A stretch of DNA of 64,000 bases from Nesterenkonia ebinurensis (GTDB lineage: Bacteria; Actinomycetota; Actinomycetes; Actinomycetales; Micrococcaceae), in assembly GCF_008711175.1 (NCBI RefSeq), contig NZ_VWNF01000041.1:277807-341806 (forward strand), in the 5' to 3' direction. The notes under the pieces are model-generated. The model did not search any database and had not been told where the DNA came from. It saw only the letters and a list, made by a program, of their open reading frames with translations. Shown here piece by piece: positions 35,901 to 45,179 of the stretch. The translations under genes were made by a program, and so were the position numbers. Position 1 is the first letter of the stretch. The number at the start of each line of letters is the position of its first letter.

Positions 35901-36658
35901 CCGGCACGGCCTTTCATCTGTGCGGGGACTTTGGCATCGGAGTCGCGCAGGTAGAGCGGGCGCGGGGCGCAGAGCACACCGTGTAGCTCGCCGGTGAGCG
36001 CCCCATGTGCCAGTCGGCCCAGCTCAACGGCATGCGGGGTCCAGGCAGCGGGGTCGGCCGGCGCACCGGCCAGCTCAGCAGATGTCAACTGATCGGGATA
36101 GAGCCAGAGCCCCGCACCTACGGAGGGCAGATCGGGAAGCTCTTCAGCGGGGCCTACGAACGGCCCTTCGACCAGACGGCAGCCTGCCTGAGGTGGCCCA
36201 GAGAACTCTGAGGATTTTCCCGGAGACCAGACCTCAGGGGCCCATTCAGCACTCTCATACCGGGCCCAGTAGAGCTCACGGCGCCGGGCATCGCTGGTGG
36301 CCAGGAACTGCCCGCTGATTCCGGCATCATCCGCGCGCAGAGCCAGCGAGTCCAGGCTGCACACCCCGTGCAGCGGCACATCCCAGCCTTCAGCCAGCCC
36401 GTGTGCCAGCGCCAGTCCCACCCGCAGCCCGGTAAACGGCCCGGGTCCGGCACCGACGACGACGCCGTCCAGCTCCTCCCCGCGCAGGCCCACCTCGGTC
36501 AGGGCCTCAGTCACTGCCGGGGCCAGCCATTCGGCATGGGCGTTGGGCACCTGGGTCTCGGCGGAGTGGAGCACCTCGGGGGCCGCGTCAGGCACGTTCC
36601 CTGATCGGATCAGGGCGAGGGACGCCCCTGCGGAAGAGTCGATGGCGAGCAGCAGCAC
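35897..36658 (-). CDS. tsaB: tRNA threonylcarbamoyladenosine biosynthesis protein TsaB
   Basis: TsaB is the scaffold partner of TsaD. From GTG 36658 the protein has 253 residues and opens LLLAIDSSAGASLALI; GVVVGAGPGPFTGLRVGLALAHGLAEG is the family signature. An upstream in-frame ATG at 36727 would overlap the phnM end and lacks conservation. In most actinobacteria tsaE is the immediate upstream neighbour. Here the upstream neighbour is phnM, and tsaE is 10.8 kb away. Confidence 0.94.
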   Translation of the reverse strand: MLLLAIDSSAGASLALIRSGNVPDAAPEVLHSAETQVPNAHAEWLAPAVTEALTEVGLRGEELDGVVVGAGPGPFTGLRVGLALAHGLAEGWDVPLHGVCSLDSLALRADDAGISGQFLATSDARRRELYWARYESAEWAPEVWSPGKSSEFSGPPQAGCRLVEGPFVGPAEELPDLPSVGAGLWLYPDQLTSAELAGAPADPAAWTPHAVELGRLAHGALTGELHGVLCAPRPLYLRDSDAKVPAQMKGRAG

Positions 36659-36690
36659 CCATCCATGGTACCGGCGGCGCTGATTCCCTA

Positions 36691-37917
36691 TCAGGCTGAC
36701 CGCAGGGTAGCTACGGCACGGGGCCACTCCCCGGTGGAGTCATCAACCAGGGCGAAGTCAGCACGCAGTCCTTCCTTCAGCGCTCCGCGGTCGCTCAGCC
36801 CGGCGACCCGGGCCGGACCGGAGGTGATCAGGCCCACCGCCTCCGGAAAGGTCAAGACTCCCCGCTTGGCCAGTAGCGCAGCGGCCGCCAGCAGTCCGGT
36901 GGGCAGATAGTCGGAGGCCAGGGCGTCCACCAGTCCGACCTCCACCAGCTCACGGGCCGAGATATTTCCTGAGTGGGAGAGCCCACGCAGGATGTTCGGG
37001 GCTCCTGCCACAATGCTCAGCCCCTGCTCACGGGCCGCCTGGGCTGCAGCCAGCGTGGTGGGAAACTCCGCCACCGCACCACCCCGGGTAGCCAGGGCGC
37101 TGATCTCCTCCGCGGAATCCGGGTCGTGTCCCAATAGCCGGACCCGCCCCCGGGAGACTTCATCGCAGAGCCAGGCGAGGTTGGCCTCCCTGATGTGCAG
37201 ATTCTGCTCCCGCTCCCGGATCAGCCGCTGGACCTGCTCCTGGGCAGCGGCGGGGTTCAGGCCGTCCCCGTCCACCAATGAACGGAACATCACCTGCGGA
37301 TCGGCGTACTGCCCTTGGCCCGGGGTGTGGTCCTCATGGGAGACCAGTTGGACAGGACCACCTTCAGGCAGAGCATCGAGCCGTCTCTTCAGCGTCCTGG
37401 CGCCCTCCTCGGAGAGGACATCCAGCCGGTGCAGCACCCGATGGTCCACCCGGTAGGAGAGATGCTCATCCACTGCCAGGCACATCTCCAGTGCCAGATG
37501 AGCCCGGCGGGTCAGGCCCCGGGCGGTCTGATGCTGAAAGGCTGCGCCGTGGAACATGGTGGTGGTGCCGGCTGAGGCGATCCGGCCCTCGTAGGAAGCC
37601 AGGGCGAATTCCAGGGGCACCTCGGCATGAGCCCGGGGCATCCGTTCGCCCTCCAGCGCATCGCTGTGCACGTCGATGAAGCCGGGAGCCAGCAGCAGGT
37701 TGTTGCCGTTGAGGTCTGCGACCGTGTCGGCCCGGCCTTCAAGGATGCCCGCTATGCGCCCCTCGCGCACCACCACGGTGGCCCCGTGGACGATACGTCC
37801 GGGGAGCACAGCGCGTACACTGCGCACTGCGTAGTGGGCCGGCGGCAGGCCCAGCTGCCAGGGTCCGGCTGTTTGAGCTGCAGAATGCCCTGCAGGGGCG
37901 GTGGCGGGAGCAGTCAT
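36691..37917 (-). CDS. phnM: Alpha-D-ribose 1-methylphosphonate 5-triphosphate diphosphatase PhnM
   Basis: The 408-aa amidohydrolase removes pyrophosphate from ribose-1-phosphonate 5-triphosphate, giving the substrate of C-P lyase. Amidohydrolase motifs are LLAPGFIDVHSDALEGE, TTMFHGAAFQ, LVSHEDHTPGQGQY, ASDYLPTGLLAAA. The length is close to E. coli PhnM (378). It is the last gene of the phn operon; the ATG overlaps the phnL stop by 4 bp. Only 32 bp separate it from the tsaB start. Confidence 0.95.
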   Translation of the reverse strand: MTAPATAPAGHSAAQTAGPWQLGLPPAHYAVRSVRAVLPGRIVHGATVVVREGRIAGILEGRADTVADLNGNNLLLAPGFIDVHSDALEGERMPRAHAEVPLEFALASYEGRIASAGTTTMFHGAAFQHQTARGLTRRAHLALEMCLAVDEHLSYRVDHRVLHRLDVLSEEGARTLKRRLDALPEGGPVQLVSHEDHTPGQGQYADPQVMFRSLVDGDGLNPAAAQEQVQRLIREREQNLHIREANLAWLCDEVSRGRVRLLGHDPDSAEEISALATRGGAVAEFPTTLAAAQAAREQGLSIVAGAPNILRGLSHSGNISARELVEVGLVDALASDYLPTGLLAAAALLAKRGVLTFPEAVGLITSGPARVAGLSDRGALKEGLRADFALVDDSTGEWPRAVATLRSA

Positions 37918-38645
37918 TTGGCTTCCTCTCGGTGTGGGGCGAAGGCGGCGACGTCGACGATCTGGTCGGCTACGGCATCGCGGACCTCAGCGTCATGACA
38001 GATGGCGAGCATGCCTGTTCCGGCCTCCAGCCGCTCCCGGATCATCTCGATGACTACGCCCCGGTTGCGGGCGTCCAGGGATGCGGTGGGCTCATCGAGC
38101 AGCATCAGCGGGGTGGAGGTGGCGAACCCCCGGGCGATATTGACCCGCTGCTGCTCACCGCCGGAGAAGGTCGCCGGGGGCAGCTCCCAGAGCCGTTCGG
38201 GGATGCTGAGCCGGTCCAGCAGCTCACCAGCCTGCTGGCGGGCCTGGGGGCGGGGGATGCCGCGGTCGGTGAGCGGTTCGGCCACCACATCGACGGCGGG
38301 CACTCGCGGCAAGGCCCGCAGGAACTGGCTGACGTAGCCCATGGATTCCCGGCGGGCGGTCAGCATCTGCCGAGGCTGAGCTGCGGCAAGGTCCAGGGAT
38401 CGGTCGCGGTGGTTGAGCATCATGCTGCCAGAGTCGGCCTGGTAGCTGCCGTAGACCATCTTCATGATGGTGGACTTTCCTGCGCCGGACTCCCCGCCGA
38501 GCACCACGCATTGCCCCTGGGGAACATCGAAGGTCACCCCGGTGACCACGGGCAGCCGCAGGGAGCCTTGCAGGTGCAGGATGAAAGTCTTGGCCACGTC
38601 CTTGACGCTGAGCACTGAATGTTCTCGGTTCATATCAGTCATCAC
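37914..38645 (-). CDS. phnL: Phosphonate C-P lyase system protein PhnL
   Basis: PhnL is one of the two ABC-type ATPases of the C-P lyase core. The 243-aa protein has Walker A (GGESGAGKSTIMKMVY), signature TFSGGEQQRVNIARG and Walker B (PLMLLDEPTASLD), with VLSVKDVAKTFILH at the start, which is diagnostic for PhnL. The gene is 3 bp downstream of phnK and overlaps phnM by 4 bp. Confidence 0.95.
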   Translation of the reverse strand: MMTDMNREHSVLSVKDVAKTFILHLQGSLRLPVVTGVTFDVPQGQCVVLGGESGAGKSTIMKMVYGSYQADSGSMMLNHRDRSLDLAAAQPRQMLTARRESMGYVSQFLRALPRVPAVDVVAEPLTDRGIPRPQARQQAGELLDRLSIPERLWELPPATFSGGEQQRVNIARGFATSTPLMLLDEPTASLDARNRGVVIEMIRERLEAGTGMLAICHDAEVRDAVADQIVDVAAFAPHREEAK

Positions 38646-38648
38646 CGG

Positions 38649-39434
38649 TCAGCCTTTGAGGATGGATGAAACGAGCAACTGGGTGTAGGCGGCCTGGGGA
38701 TCATCCAGTACGCGGTCGGTCAGCCCCTGCTCAACCACCTGCCCACCCTGCATCACCAGGGTGCGGTGGGAGATGAGTCGGGCCACGGCGAGGTCATGGG
38801 TGACCACCACCACGGCCAATCCCAGATCAGCTACCAGGGAGCGGATGAGATCCAGCAGCTTCGCCTGCACGGAGACGTCCAGCCCGGAGGTGGGCTCGTC
38901 CATGAACACCAGGCGTGGACCGAACACCAGGTTCCGGGCGATCTGCACCCGCTGACGCATGCCCCCGGAGAAGGTAGCCGGGGTCTCGTCAATCCGGTCA
39001 GCGAGGATCTCAACCCGCTGCAGCCAGTCCGCAGCGCGGGCACGGATCTTCCCGTAGTGCCGAGCGCCGTTGGCCATCAGCGGCTCGCCCACATTGCCTC
39101 CGGCTGAGACGTGCATGCGCAGACCCTCGGCCGCGTTCTGGTGCACAAATCCCCATTCGGTCCGCCACAGTCGGCGCACCTCTGGCTCACTGAGCGTGGC
39201 CAGATCTGTCATCTGGCCCTCGGCGGTCTGGTAGTGCACGGAACCCTCGTCGATGTTCAGTCGCTGGGACAGCATGCCCAGCAGGGTGGATTTCCCGGAG
39301 CCGGACTCCCCCACCACGGCGAGCACCTCACCGGGCCAGAGGTCGAAGCTCACACCGCGGCAGCCGAATCGGTTCCCATAGTGGTGCCCGGCACCGCTGA
39401 CACTGAGCAGTGGACTAGCGGATTCAGCGATCAT
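38649..39434 (-). CDS. phnK: Phosphonate C-P lyase system protein PhnK
   Basis: PhnK is the ABC-fold ATPase that binds the PhnGHIJ core through PhnJ. The 261-aa protein shows Walker A (GESGSGKSTLLGM), FSGGMRQRVQIARNL and LVFMDEPTSGLDVSVQ. The N-terminal LLSVSGAGHHYGNRFGCRGV is PhnK-like. No membrane partner lies in the operon for PhnK/PhnL, as expected since they act in the lyase complex. Its start overlaps the phnJ stop by 4 bp. Confidence 0.95.
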   Translation of the reverse strand: MIAESASPLLSVSGAGHHYGNRFGCRGVSFDLWPGEVLAVVGESGSGKSTLLGMLSQRLNIDEGSVHYQTAEGQMTDLATLSEPEVRRLWRTEWGFVHQNAAEGLRMHVSAGGNVGEPLMANGARHYGKIRARAADWLQRVEILADRIDETPATFSGGMRQRVQIARNLVFGPRLVFMDEPTSGLDVSVQAKLLDLIRSLVADLGLAVVVVTHDLAVARLISHRTLVMQGGQVVEQGLTDRVLDDPQAAYTQLLVSSILKG

Positions 39435-40351
39435 TGAACAGCCCCTTCAGTGCCGGTCCCGGTGGCAGGGAAATCCCACTCGCCTCTCGTTCTGCTTGCG
39501 CGGAAGCCAACCGCCGAAGCGGCGCGTGTGCAGTGGTCGGTGTCACTGCAGACGTACATGGCCCCGCCGGCGTCGTCGGTGACCACCTCGTCCAGGTAGA
39601 CGCCCGACGAGCCGCAGATCTGGCAGGGTTGGTCGAACTGCTGGGGCTCAAAGGGAAAATCCTCGAATCCCAGGGACTCCACCGAGGTGTAGGGCGGCAC
39701 CGCGTAGATCCGCTTCTCCCGGCCCGCCCCGAAGAGCTGCAGGGCCGGGTTCATATGCATCTTGGGATTGTCGAAGCTGGGTACCGGCGAGGGTGCCATC
39801 ACATAGCGTCCGTTGACCATCACCGGATAGTCGTAGGTCTTAGCGATATGCCCGTACCGGGAGATGTCCTCAAAGAGTTTCACGTACATCAGTCCGTACT
39901 CCTCCAGGGCGTGCAGCCGACGGGTCTCCGTCTCCCGCGGCTCCAAAAAACGCAGCGGTTCGGGGATCGGAACCTGGTAGACCAGGATCTGTCCCTCGGC
40001 GAGCGGGGTCTCCGGGATCCGGTGGCGGGTCTGGATGACCGTTGCCTCATCGGTGCGGGTAGTGGACTCAGACCCGGCCACCCGCTCAAAGAACTGGCGG
40101 ATGGAGACCGCGTTGGTGGTGTCGTCAGCACCCTGGTCGATCACCTTCAGCAGGTCATCTGGACCGATCACCGAGGCAGTGACCTGCACCCCGCCGGTGC
40201 CCCACCCGCGCGGCATCGGGACCTCCCTAGAGGCGAAGGGCACCTGAAAGCCTGGGATCGCAATCCCCTTCAGCAGCGCCCGGCGCACTACACGCTTGGT
40301 CTGCTCGTCCAGATAGCCCTCGTTGTAGACGATCCGAGGCTCAGCCAGCAT
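39431..40351 (-). CDS. phnJ: Alpha-D-ribose 1-methylphosphonate 5-phosphate C-P lyase PhnJ
   Basis: PhnJ is the radical-SAM subunit that breaks the carbon-phosphorus bond. The 306-aa product starts at ATG 40351, 11 bp inside the phnI 3' end; a longer reading to 40417 is shadowed by phnI. The sequence YNEGYLDEQTKRVVRRALLK is diagnostic. The [4Fe-4S] cysteines appear as CQICGSSGVYLDE and VCSDTDHC, in the expected CX2C...C...C order. The catalytic residue order Gly-Cys matches known PhnJ. Confidence 0.96.
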   Translation of the reverse strand: MLAEPRIVYNEGYLDEQTKRVVRRALLKGIAIPGFQVPFASREVPMPRGWGTGGVQVTASVIGPDDLLKVIDQGADDTTNAVSIRQFFERVAGSESTTRTDEATVIQTRHRIPETPLAEGQILVYQVPIPEPLRFLEPRETETRRLHALEEYGLMYVKLFEDISRYGHIAKTYDYPVMVNGRYVMAPSPVPSFDNPKMHMNPALQLFGAGREKRIYAVPPYTSVESLGFEDFPFEPQQFDQPCQICGSSGVYLDEVVTDDAGGAMYVCSDTDHCTRAASAVGFRASRTRGEWDFPATGTGTEGAVQ

Positions 40352-41447
40352 CTTCACTCCCCTCAAACTCGGCGTTAAGCTGGCGCAGCAGCACCAGTTC
40401 AGCCTGGAAGTCCACATAGTGCGGAAGCTTCAGATGCTCTACGAATCCGGCGGCCTGCACATTGTCCGCGTGGGAGATCACAAATTCCTCATCCTGGGCT
40501 GGGGAGATGCGGCGTTCGCCGAACTCTTCGGAGCGCAGTGCCCGATCCACCAGCGCCATGGACATCGCCTTGCGTTCGGCCCGCCCAAAGGAGAGCCCAT
40601 AGCCGCGGGTGAACTGCGGGGGCTTTTCGGCAGAGCCCACAAACTGGTTGACCATCTGGCATTCGGTGATCTCGATTCGACCGATCGGCACTTCATAACC
40701 GATCTCCGCGGGCTCGAAGAGCACCTCCACCTCACCTACCCGCACCTCCCCGGCAAAGGGGTGGGTGTTGCCGAAGCCGCGCTGGGTGGAATAGCCCAGC
40801 GAGAGCAGGAAGCCCTCATCCCCGCGGGCCAGTGCCTGCAGCCGCTCGGGACGGGTCATCGGGAAGGTGGTCGGCTCCCTGGTCAGATCACCCGGGTCCT
40901 CATCAGCCCAATCCTCGGGGTGGTCAGGTTCCACCAGGGACCCGTGCCCCAATAAGTCGGTGATGCGCGGCATAGTCCCGGGGGCGGCGTCGTCCTCTTC
41001 CTCAGTATCCTTCGGGATCTCGGAAACCTGAAGCCGCTCAGCGAGCAGCCGATGGGTGTAGTCGAAGGTGGCGCCGAGCTGCTGCCCGCCGGGGAGGTCT
41101 TTGAAGGTGGCCGAGATGCGCCGCTCCGGGGGCAGAGCACCGGTGTCCAGGGCTACGGTCGCACCGAAGCGGGGCAGGGTGGTGCGGTAGGAGCGAAGCA
41201 GGGTGACCGCCTCCAGCACATCCCCTTGAGCCTGCAGCAGCGCCTTGGCTGCTAAGTTCGGGTCGTAGAGGGAGCCCTCGTTCATCACCCGTGAGACAAG
41301 TACACCCATCTGGCCACGCAGCTGCCGGGAAGCGATGCGCTCCTGCGCAGCGCTCTCGCCGGAATCCTCCTGGCCAGAGCCTCGTTGGGCGAGCAGGGCG
41401 TGGGCATTAGCAATCGCTTTCTCCCCGCCTTTGACGGCTACATACAT
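40341..41447 (-). CDS. phnI: C-P lyase core subunit PhnI
   Basis: PhnI is the nucleosidase-like core subunit which, with PhnG, PhnH and PhnL, replaces adenine of ATP by phosphonate. The 368-aa protein starts MYVAVKGGEKAIANAHALLA, the classical PhnI start, and contains FGATVALDTGALPPERR, SLGYSTQRGFGNTHPFAGEVRVG and TRGYGLSFGRAERKAMSMAL. It overlaps phnJ by 11 bp and phnH by one base. An Asp/Glu-rich loop (EDTEEEDDAAPG) carries one GACGACGCC motif. Confidence 0.96.
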   Translation of the reverse strand: MYVAVKGGEKAIANAHALLAQRGSGQEDSGESAAQERIASRQLRGQMGVLVSRVMNEGSLYDPNLAAKALLQAQGDVLEAVTLLRSYRTTLPRFGATVALDTGALPPERRISATFKDLPGGQQLGATFDYTHRLLAERLQVSEIPKDTEEEDDAAPGTMPRITDLLGHGSLVEPDHPEDWADEDPGDLTREPTTFPMTRPERLQALARGDEGFLLSLGYSTQRGFGNTHPFAGEVRVGEVEVLFEPAEIGYEVPIGRIEITECQMVNQFVGSAEKPPQFTRGYGLSFGRAERKAMSMALVDRALRSEEFGERRISPAQDEEFVISHADNVQAAGFVEHLKLPHYVDFQAELVLLRQLNAEFEGSEDAG

Positions 41448-42082
41448 CAGGCGCCTCCTTCCGCTGCAGTGTCCGGTCCGGTCGGCTCAAGGACGGTGGT
41501 GCGCGGCAGCCCGGTGACGGTGCCTCGGCCGGTGATCAGCACATCCACTCCGCGCGGGAACCCTCCGGCATGTTCGGCACGGGCGGTGCGGAACTGCTCA
41601 GTCATCCCGTGGCCGTCCCAGTCCAGGGCCTCCCGGATCCCTGGACCGGTGCCCCGCAGTCTCTGCCGGGACCCGGTCTGTTCCGCCTGCACGATCAGGG
41701 TGGTTGAGCGGTGCGGCTCCTGGTCGGTTCCCGGGCTGAGGTCTTCAAAAGGCGGTACCGCGTCCGGAGAGGACGCCAGGCAGAACAAAGCCTCGGCGGC
41801 TGCGGCCACCAGTGGTGCCCCGGTGTGGAAGCCCAGCCAGGCGGTGACCTCGTGATGGCGGTGCAGCTGCGGGTCCACCCAGAGCGGCGTCTGCTCATCA
41901 CAGAGGGTGAGGACGACGCCGCCAGCTTCAGCAGTCAGCGGGGCAGGGGGTGTCAGCGGCACTGCCAGCGCCTGTGGCTGCAGCGGGCGGGCCATGGCTT
42001 CGAGCACTGCGCGGAAGACCCGCTGAGCATCCTGCACGGGTTGGGCGAACCCGGGGGTGAGGGTGGCTGCTGCCTGGTTCAT
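41447..42082 (-). CDS. phnH: C-P lyase core subunit PhnH
   Basis: PhnH is a PLP-transferase-fold protein that dimerises in the PhnGHIJ core and has no known catalytic activity alone. The 211-aa protein shows TPGFAQPVQDAQRVFRAVLEAMARP near its N-terminus and a C-terminal GFPRGVDVLITGRGTVTGLPRTT-type segment. It overlaps phnG (ATGA) and phnI. The size matches E. coli PhnH (194 aa). Confidence 0.94.
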   Translation of the reverse strand: MNQAAATLTPGFAQPVQDAQRVFRAVLEAMARPLQPQALAVPLTPPAPLTAEAGGVVLTLCDEQTPLWVDPQLHRHHEVTAWLGFHTGAPLVAAAAEALFCLASSPDAVPPFEDLSPGTDQEPHRSTTLIVQAEQTGSRQRLRGTGPGIREALDWDGHGMTEQFRTARAEHAGGFPRGVDVLITGRGTVTGLPRTTVLEPTGPDTAAEGGA

Positions 42083-42573
42083 TCGTCCTGATCCCCTTCC
42101 CCGCCGTCGTTCTCCCGGGCCACAGTGAAGAAGTCGACTACCGTGCTGCGGGCATCGGCCCGGCGAGCAGCCTCACGGGTGTTCTGGCGCTGCTCGAGCA
42201 CTGTGATGATCTCAGCCATGGCTCTCTTTCGTTGGCTGGAGTTCAGCAGGGCGTCAAAGATCGCGGCCAGTCCGGCATGCTCCGGGTAGCTGCCCAGCAC
42301 ATAGGCGGTGCCGGTGGATTCTTCCCCTTCGGCGTTGAGGGTCACAGTCGCGCGGGTGACGGTGGCCTCTCCCAGGTTGAAACGGTCTCCGGTGCCGCCG
42401 ACCCGGCCCTGCACCATGACCAGGCCGGATTCGGGTCCGCGCAGATATTCGACCTGCGGTTTCTGCGGCCAGCTGTGCCACAGTTCGGCGAGCTCCTGCT
42501 GTGATGCGGCCGCAAGCACACGGGCGGTGCGCTGCCGCTGCTCGGGCGGTACTGCTGTGCTGGATTCTGCCAT
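42079..42573 (-). CDS. phnG: C-P lyase core subunit PhnG
   Basis: From ATG 42573 the product is 164 aa, matching PhnG (about 150). The signature GRVGGTGDRFNLGEATVTRA is intact, followed by YVLGSYPEHAGLAAIFDALL and the C-terminal VDFFTVARENDGG. A longer frame to 42657 extends into the phnF-phnG gap and is not conserved. It begins the core block phnGHIJKLM, 100 bp after phnF. Confidence 0.95.
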   Translation of the reverse strand: MAESSTAVPPEQRQRTARVLAAASQQELAELWHSWPQKPQVEYLRGPESGLVMVQGRVGGTGDRFNLGEATVTRATVTLNAEGEESTGTAYVLGSYPEHAGLAAIFDALLNSSQRKRAMAEIITVLEQRQNTREAARRADARSTVVDFFTVARENDGGEGDQDE

Positions 42574-42673
42574 GACTGTTATGGTCTGCGGTCGGGATGA
42601 ATCAGCTGGCACTGTTGAGTGAACTCGGGGTGAACGGGCCGGTAACCTTCCTGTCACCTGTCGGGGAGCAGGT

Positions 42674-43399
42674 TCAAGACTCCACGGTCACCCGGACCAC
42701 GTCTTGGCGGTGCCAGGTGCGGGAGACCATCAGGGGTGCTGAGGTTTCGGCCTCCACGCTCAGGGTCTGCACTCTCCAGGCCAGGGCGGGCCGGGGAAGC
42801 TCCAGCCGCCGTGCGATATCTGCTGGCGGATACTCTGTCGAGACGGTGCTCCGCGCCCGTTTGGGGTGGTGGCGTCCCATGCGCAGCACTTCGTGGAGGG
42901 ATTCCACAGCACCCAGGGCTACACCGACCTCGCTCACCAGGTGCGGAAGAATCCACTCATAGGAGCAGCAGGCGATCCGGTCATCGACCCATCCCAGACG
43001 GGTCAGCCGGATCACCTTCAGTCCCTCCGTCTGGCCGAGCATCCGGGCCATTTCCACCGGAGGCTGAGCCTGTTGGTCAATATCCACCCGTTTGGTGCGA
43101 GGACGGTGCCCGGCAGCCTGCACAATCGCGTGGAAGGAGGGCGGCTGCTTGCTGGAGATCAGCATCTCGACGGGGCGGGACACATAGGTTCCCACGCCTC
43201 GGCTCCGCCGCACCAGGTTCTGCTCGATGAGCATCTCCACCGCCGAGCGCACCTGGAATCTGCTGGTGCCGAATCGGCGAGCGAGCTCCTGCTCTCCGGG
43301 CAGCCTGGCCCCGTCGGGCTCACCGGCGATCTGCTCCATCAGAGCAGAGGCAATCTGCTGAGCCTTCTGCCTGGGTTCTGCCATAGACCCGGGGCTCAC
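42674..43399 (-). CDS. phnF: Phosphonate operon regulator PhnF, GntR/HutC family
   Basis: The 241-aa protein has a winged-helix domain (PGEQELARRFGTSRFQVRSAVEMLIEQNLVRRSRGVGTYV) and a C-terminal UTRA effector domain (VIRLTRLGWVDDRIACCSYEWI). I keep the GTG at 43399, two bases after the phnE stop; ATG 43384 is an alternative. In mycobacteria PhnF represses phosphonate uptake genes. Here it sits inside the operon, between phnE and phnG, as in E. coli order. Confidence 0.93.
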   Translation of the reverse strand: MSPGSMAEPRQKAQQIASALMEQIAGEPDGARLPGEQELARRFGTSRFQVRSAVEMLIEQNLVRRSRGVGTYVSRPVEMLISSKQPPSFHAIVQAAGHRPRTKRVDIDQQAQPPVEMARMLGQTEGLKVIRLTRLGWVDDRIACCSYEWILPHLVSEVGVALGAVESLHEVLRMGRHHPKRARSTVSTEYPPADIARRLELPRPALAWRVQTLSVEAETSAPLMVSRTWHRQDVVRVTVES

Positions 43400-43401
43400 T
43401 G

Positions 43402-45150
43402 TTATCTGACGACTTTTCGGACGTACATGGAAATCAGCTCCAGGATAATCACCACTACCAGAATGTTGATGATCAGCAGGCTGAGGATCTCGTAGCGGCT
43501 ACGGGCTGAAGCTTGCAGCAGGTCGAAGCCGATGCCCAGACCGAGCACACCCAGCAAAGTAGCAGCCCGGAAGTTGACGTCCAGCTGGTAGAGGATGTGC
43601 GCCACCGTGGCTGGTGCAGTCTGGCGAACCGTTGCTGAGAAGAAGGTCTGAACCCGGTCGGCTCCACCGGCCCGGACGGCATCCTGGACTCGAGTATCAG
43701 ATTCTTCAAGAGAGTCGGCCACCAGTTTGGCGAGCAGTCCGATGGAGCCGAAGGCCAATGCGATCACACCCGCAGTCGCGTCGAACCCCAGGATCACCAC
43801 CAGCACAATCGCCAGTACCAGCTCGGGGAAGGCGCGGCAGGCAACAATCAGGCAACGGAAAAAGGTGGCGATGTTCTTGGTAGGAGCTGCGTTCCGGGCG
43901 GCAAACGCACCGATCGGCAGGGCAACGAAGAGTCCCAGCAGCAGCGAGGCCATGGCGATCTGCAGAGTCTCTACCAGGGCCGGGAAGTAGCGGCTTGCAT
44001 AGTGCCCATGGTCATCTGGTGGGAAGAACCGGCTGACCACATCCGGGAAGTTGCCCAAGGTGTTCATCAGCACTTCCCAGTTCAGTTCGACATCGTAGAT
44101 CGCCAGGAAGGCCAGTGTGATCAGCGCCGCCCAGCCGAAGAAGCGCTGGATTCGGCCAGCATCCCACTGCGGGGCCACTCGCACGCGGCCCTTTGGTGTG
44201 CGCTGTGCAGTGTGCGGATCAGTGGGAGCGTGCACCCAGCTGTTCTGGGCGATTCGTTCTAGCAGGCCCAGGACCCCACGACGCCGTCCGCCGGAGTCTC
44301 TGCCCATCATCTGAGTTCTAATCGCCCCGGAGAGTAGTTCCATGAGGATGCAGAGCACAGTGATCACGATGGTGTAGCCCATCACTAGATCCCACTGGCG
44401 GGTATTCATTGCATTACTCAGAGCCTGTCCCAATCCGGGAACTCCCACGAAGCCCAGCAATACAGAGTTCCGCAGGTTGATATCCATCCGGTGCAGACCA
44501 TGGGCCACGATCTGCGGCATGATTTGCAGGATTACGGTGGACTGGATCCACTGCCACCGGGCCCCTCCGGCGGCACGGATCGCTTCGCTGGGGCCCCGGT
44601 CCACGTCTTCGATATTGTCAGCAAGGAGCTTGCCCACCATGCCGATGGAGCTCAGCCCCATGGCCACAATGCCGATCAACGCACCGTTGGCGGGGCCGAA
44701 TACACGAATCAGGATGATGGCGAAGACCAGGTCGGGAGCGGCACGGCAGAAGATGATGATGATTCGCGCGGTCTGTCGCGAGATGGCCCCTGTGGTGGTG
44801 TTGACTGCGGCGAAGATAGCGATCGGCACCGAGGTGATCACAGAGAACAGAGTGGCCAGGAAGACGATCCCCAGGGTGGTGAGAATCAGCTCCACCAGTC
44901 GTGCCGCCTCTGGAAACTGCGGCGGGAAAAGATTCTCGGTGATCCAGTCCCAGCCGCTGATGATGTTGACCAGAACGTCAAAGAGGTTAATGCCCAGGTC
45001 GAACATCGACCACACGCCGCCGGCGATCAGTGTGAGGAAGATGCCCCATACTGCGATCACATGAATGCTGGGCGTTGGGCGCTTGGGCACAGGGCGCCGT
45101 CCCGATGTGCTGCGCGGAGCCTCCGCCGCTTCGGGCCTCAGAGTTGCCAT
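43402..45150 (-). CDS. phnE: Phosphonate ABC transporter permease, fused PhnE1-PhnE2
   Basis: The protein is 582 aa, twice the normal PhnE length. It contains two homologous permease halves: residues about 30-290 (RAAPDLVFAIILIRVFGP, MDINLRNSVLLGFVGVPGLGQAL) and 320-580 (RAFPELVLAIVLVVILGF, LDVNFRAATLLGVLGLGIGFDLL). Each has the EAA-loop pattern. A basic cytoplasmic linker joins them. Two-permease phosphonate transporters usually have separate genes, so this fusion supplies the whole channel as one chain. It is 29 bp downstream of phnC. Confidence 0.93.
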   Translation of the reverse strand: MATLRPEAAEAPRSTSGRRPVPKRPTPSIHVIAVWGIFLTLIAGGVWSMFDLGINLFDVLVNIISGWDWITENLFPPQFPEAARLVELILTTLGIVFLATLFSVITSVPIAIFAAVNTTTGAISRQTARIIIIFCRAAPDLVFAIILIRVFGPANGALIGIVAMGLSSIGMVGKLLADNIEDVDRGPSEAIRAAGGARWQWIQSTVILQIMPQIVAHGLHRMDINLRNSVLLGFVGVPGLGQALSNAMNTRQWDLVMGYTIVITVLCILMELLSGAIRTQMMGRDSGGRRRGVLGLLERIAQNSWVHAPTDPHTAQRTPKGRVRVAPQWDAGRIQRFFGWAALITLAFLAIYDVELNWEVLMNTLGNFPDVVSRFFPPDDHGHYASRYFPALVETLQIAMASLLLGLFVALPIGAFAARNAAPTKNIATFFRCLIVACRAFPELVLAIVLVVILGFDATAGVIALAFGSIGLLAKLVADSLEESDTRVQDAVRAGGADRVQTFFSATVRQTAPATVAHILYQLDVNFRAATLLGVLGLGIGFDLLQASARSRYEILSLLIINILVVVIILELISMYVRKVVR

Positions 45151-45179
45151 CAGTCTGTCTCTCCGCTCAGAGGCTCAGT

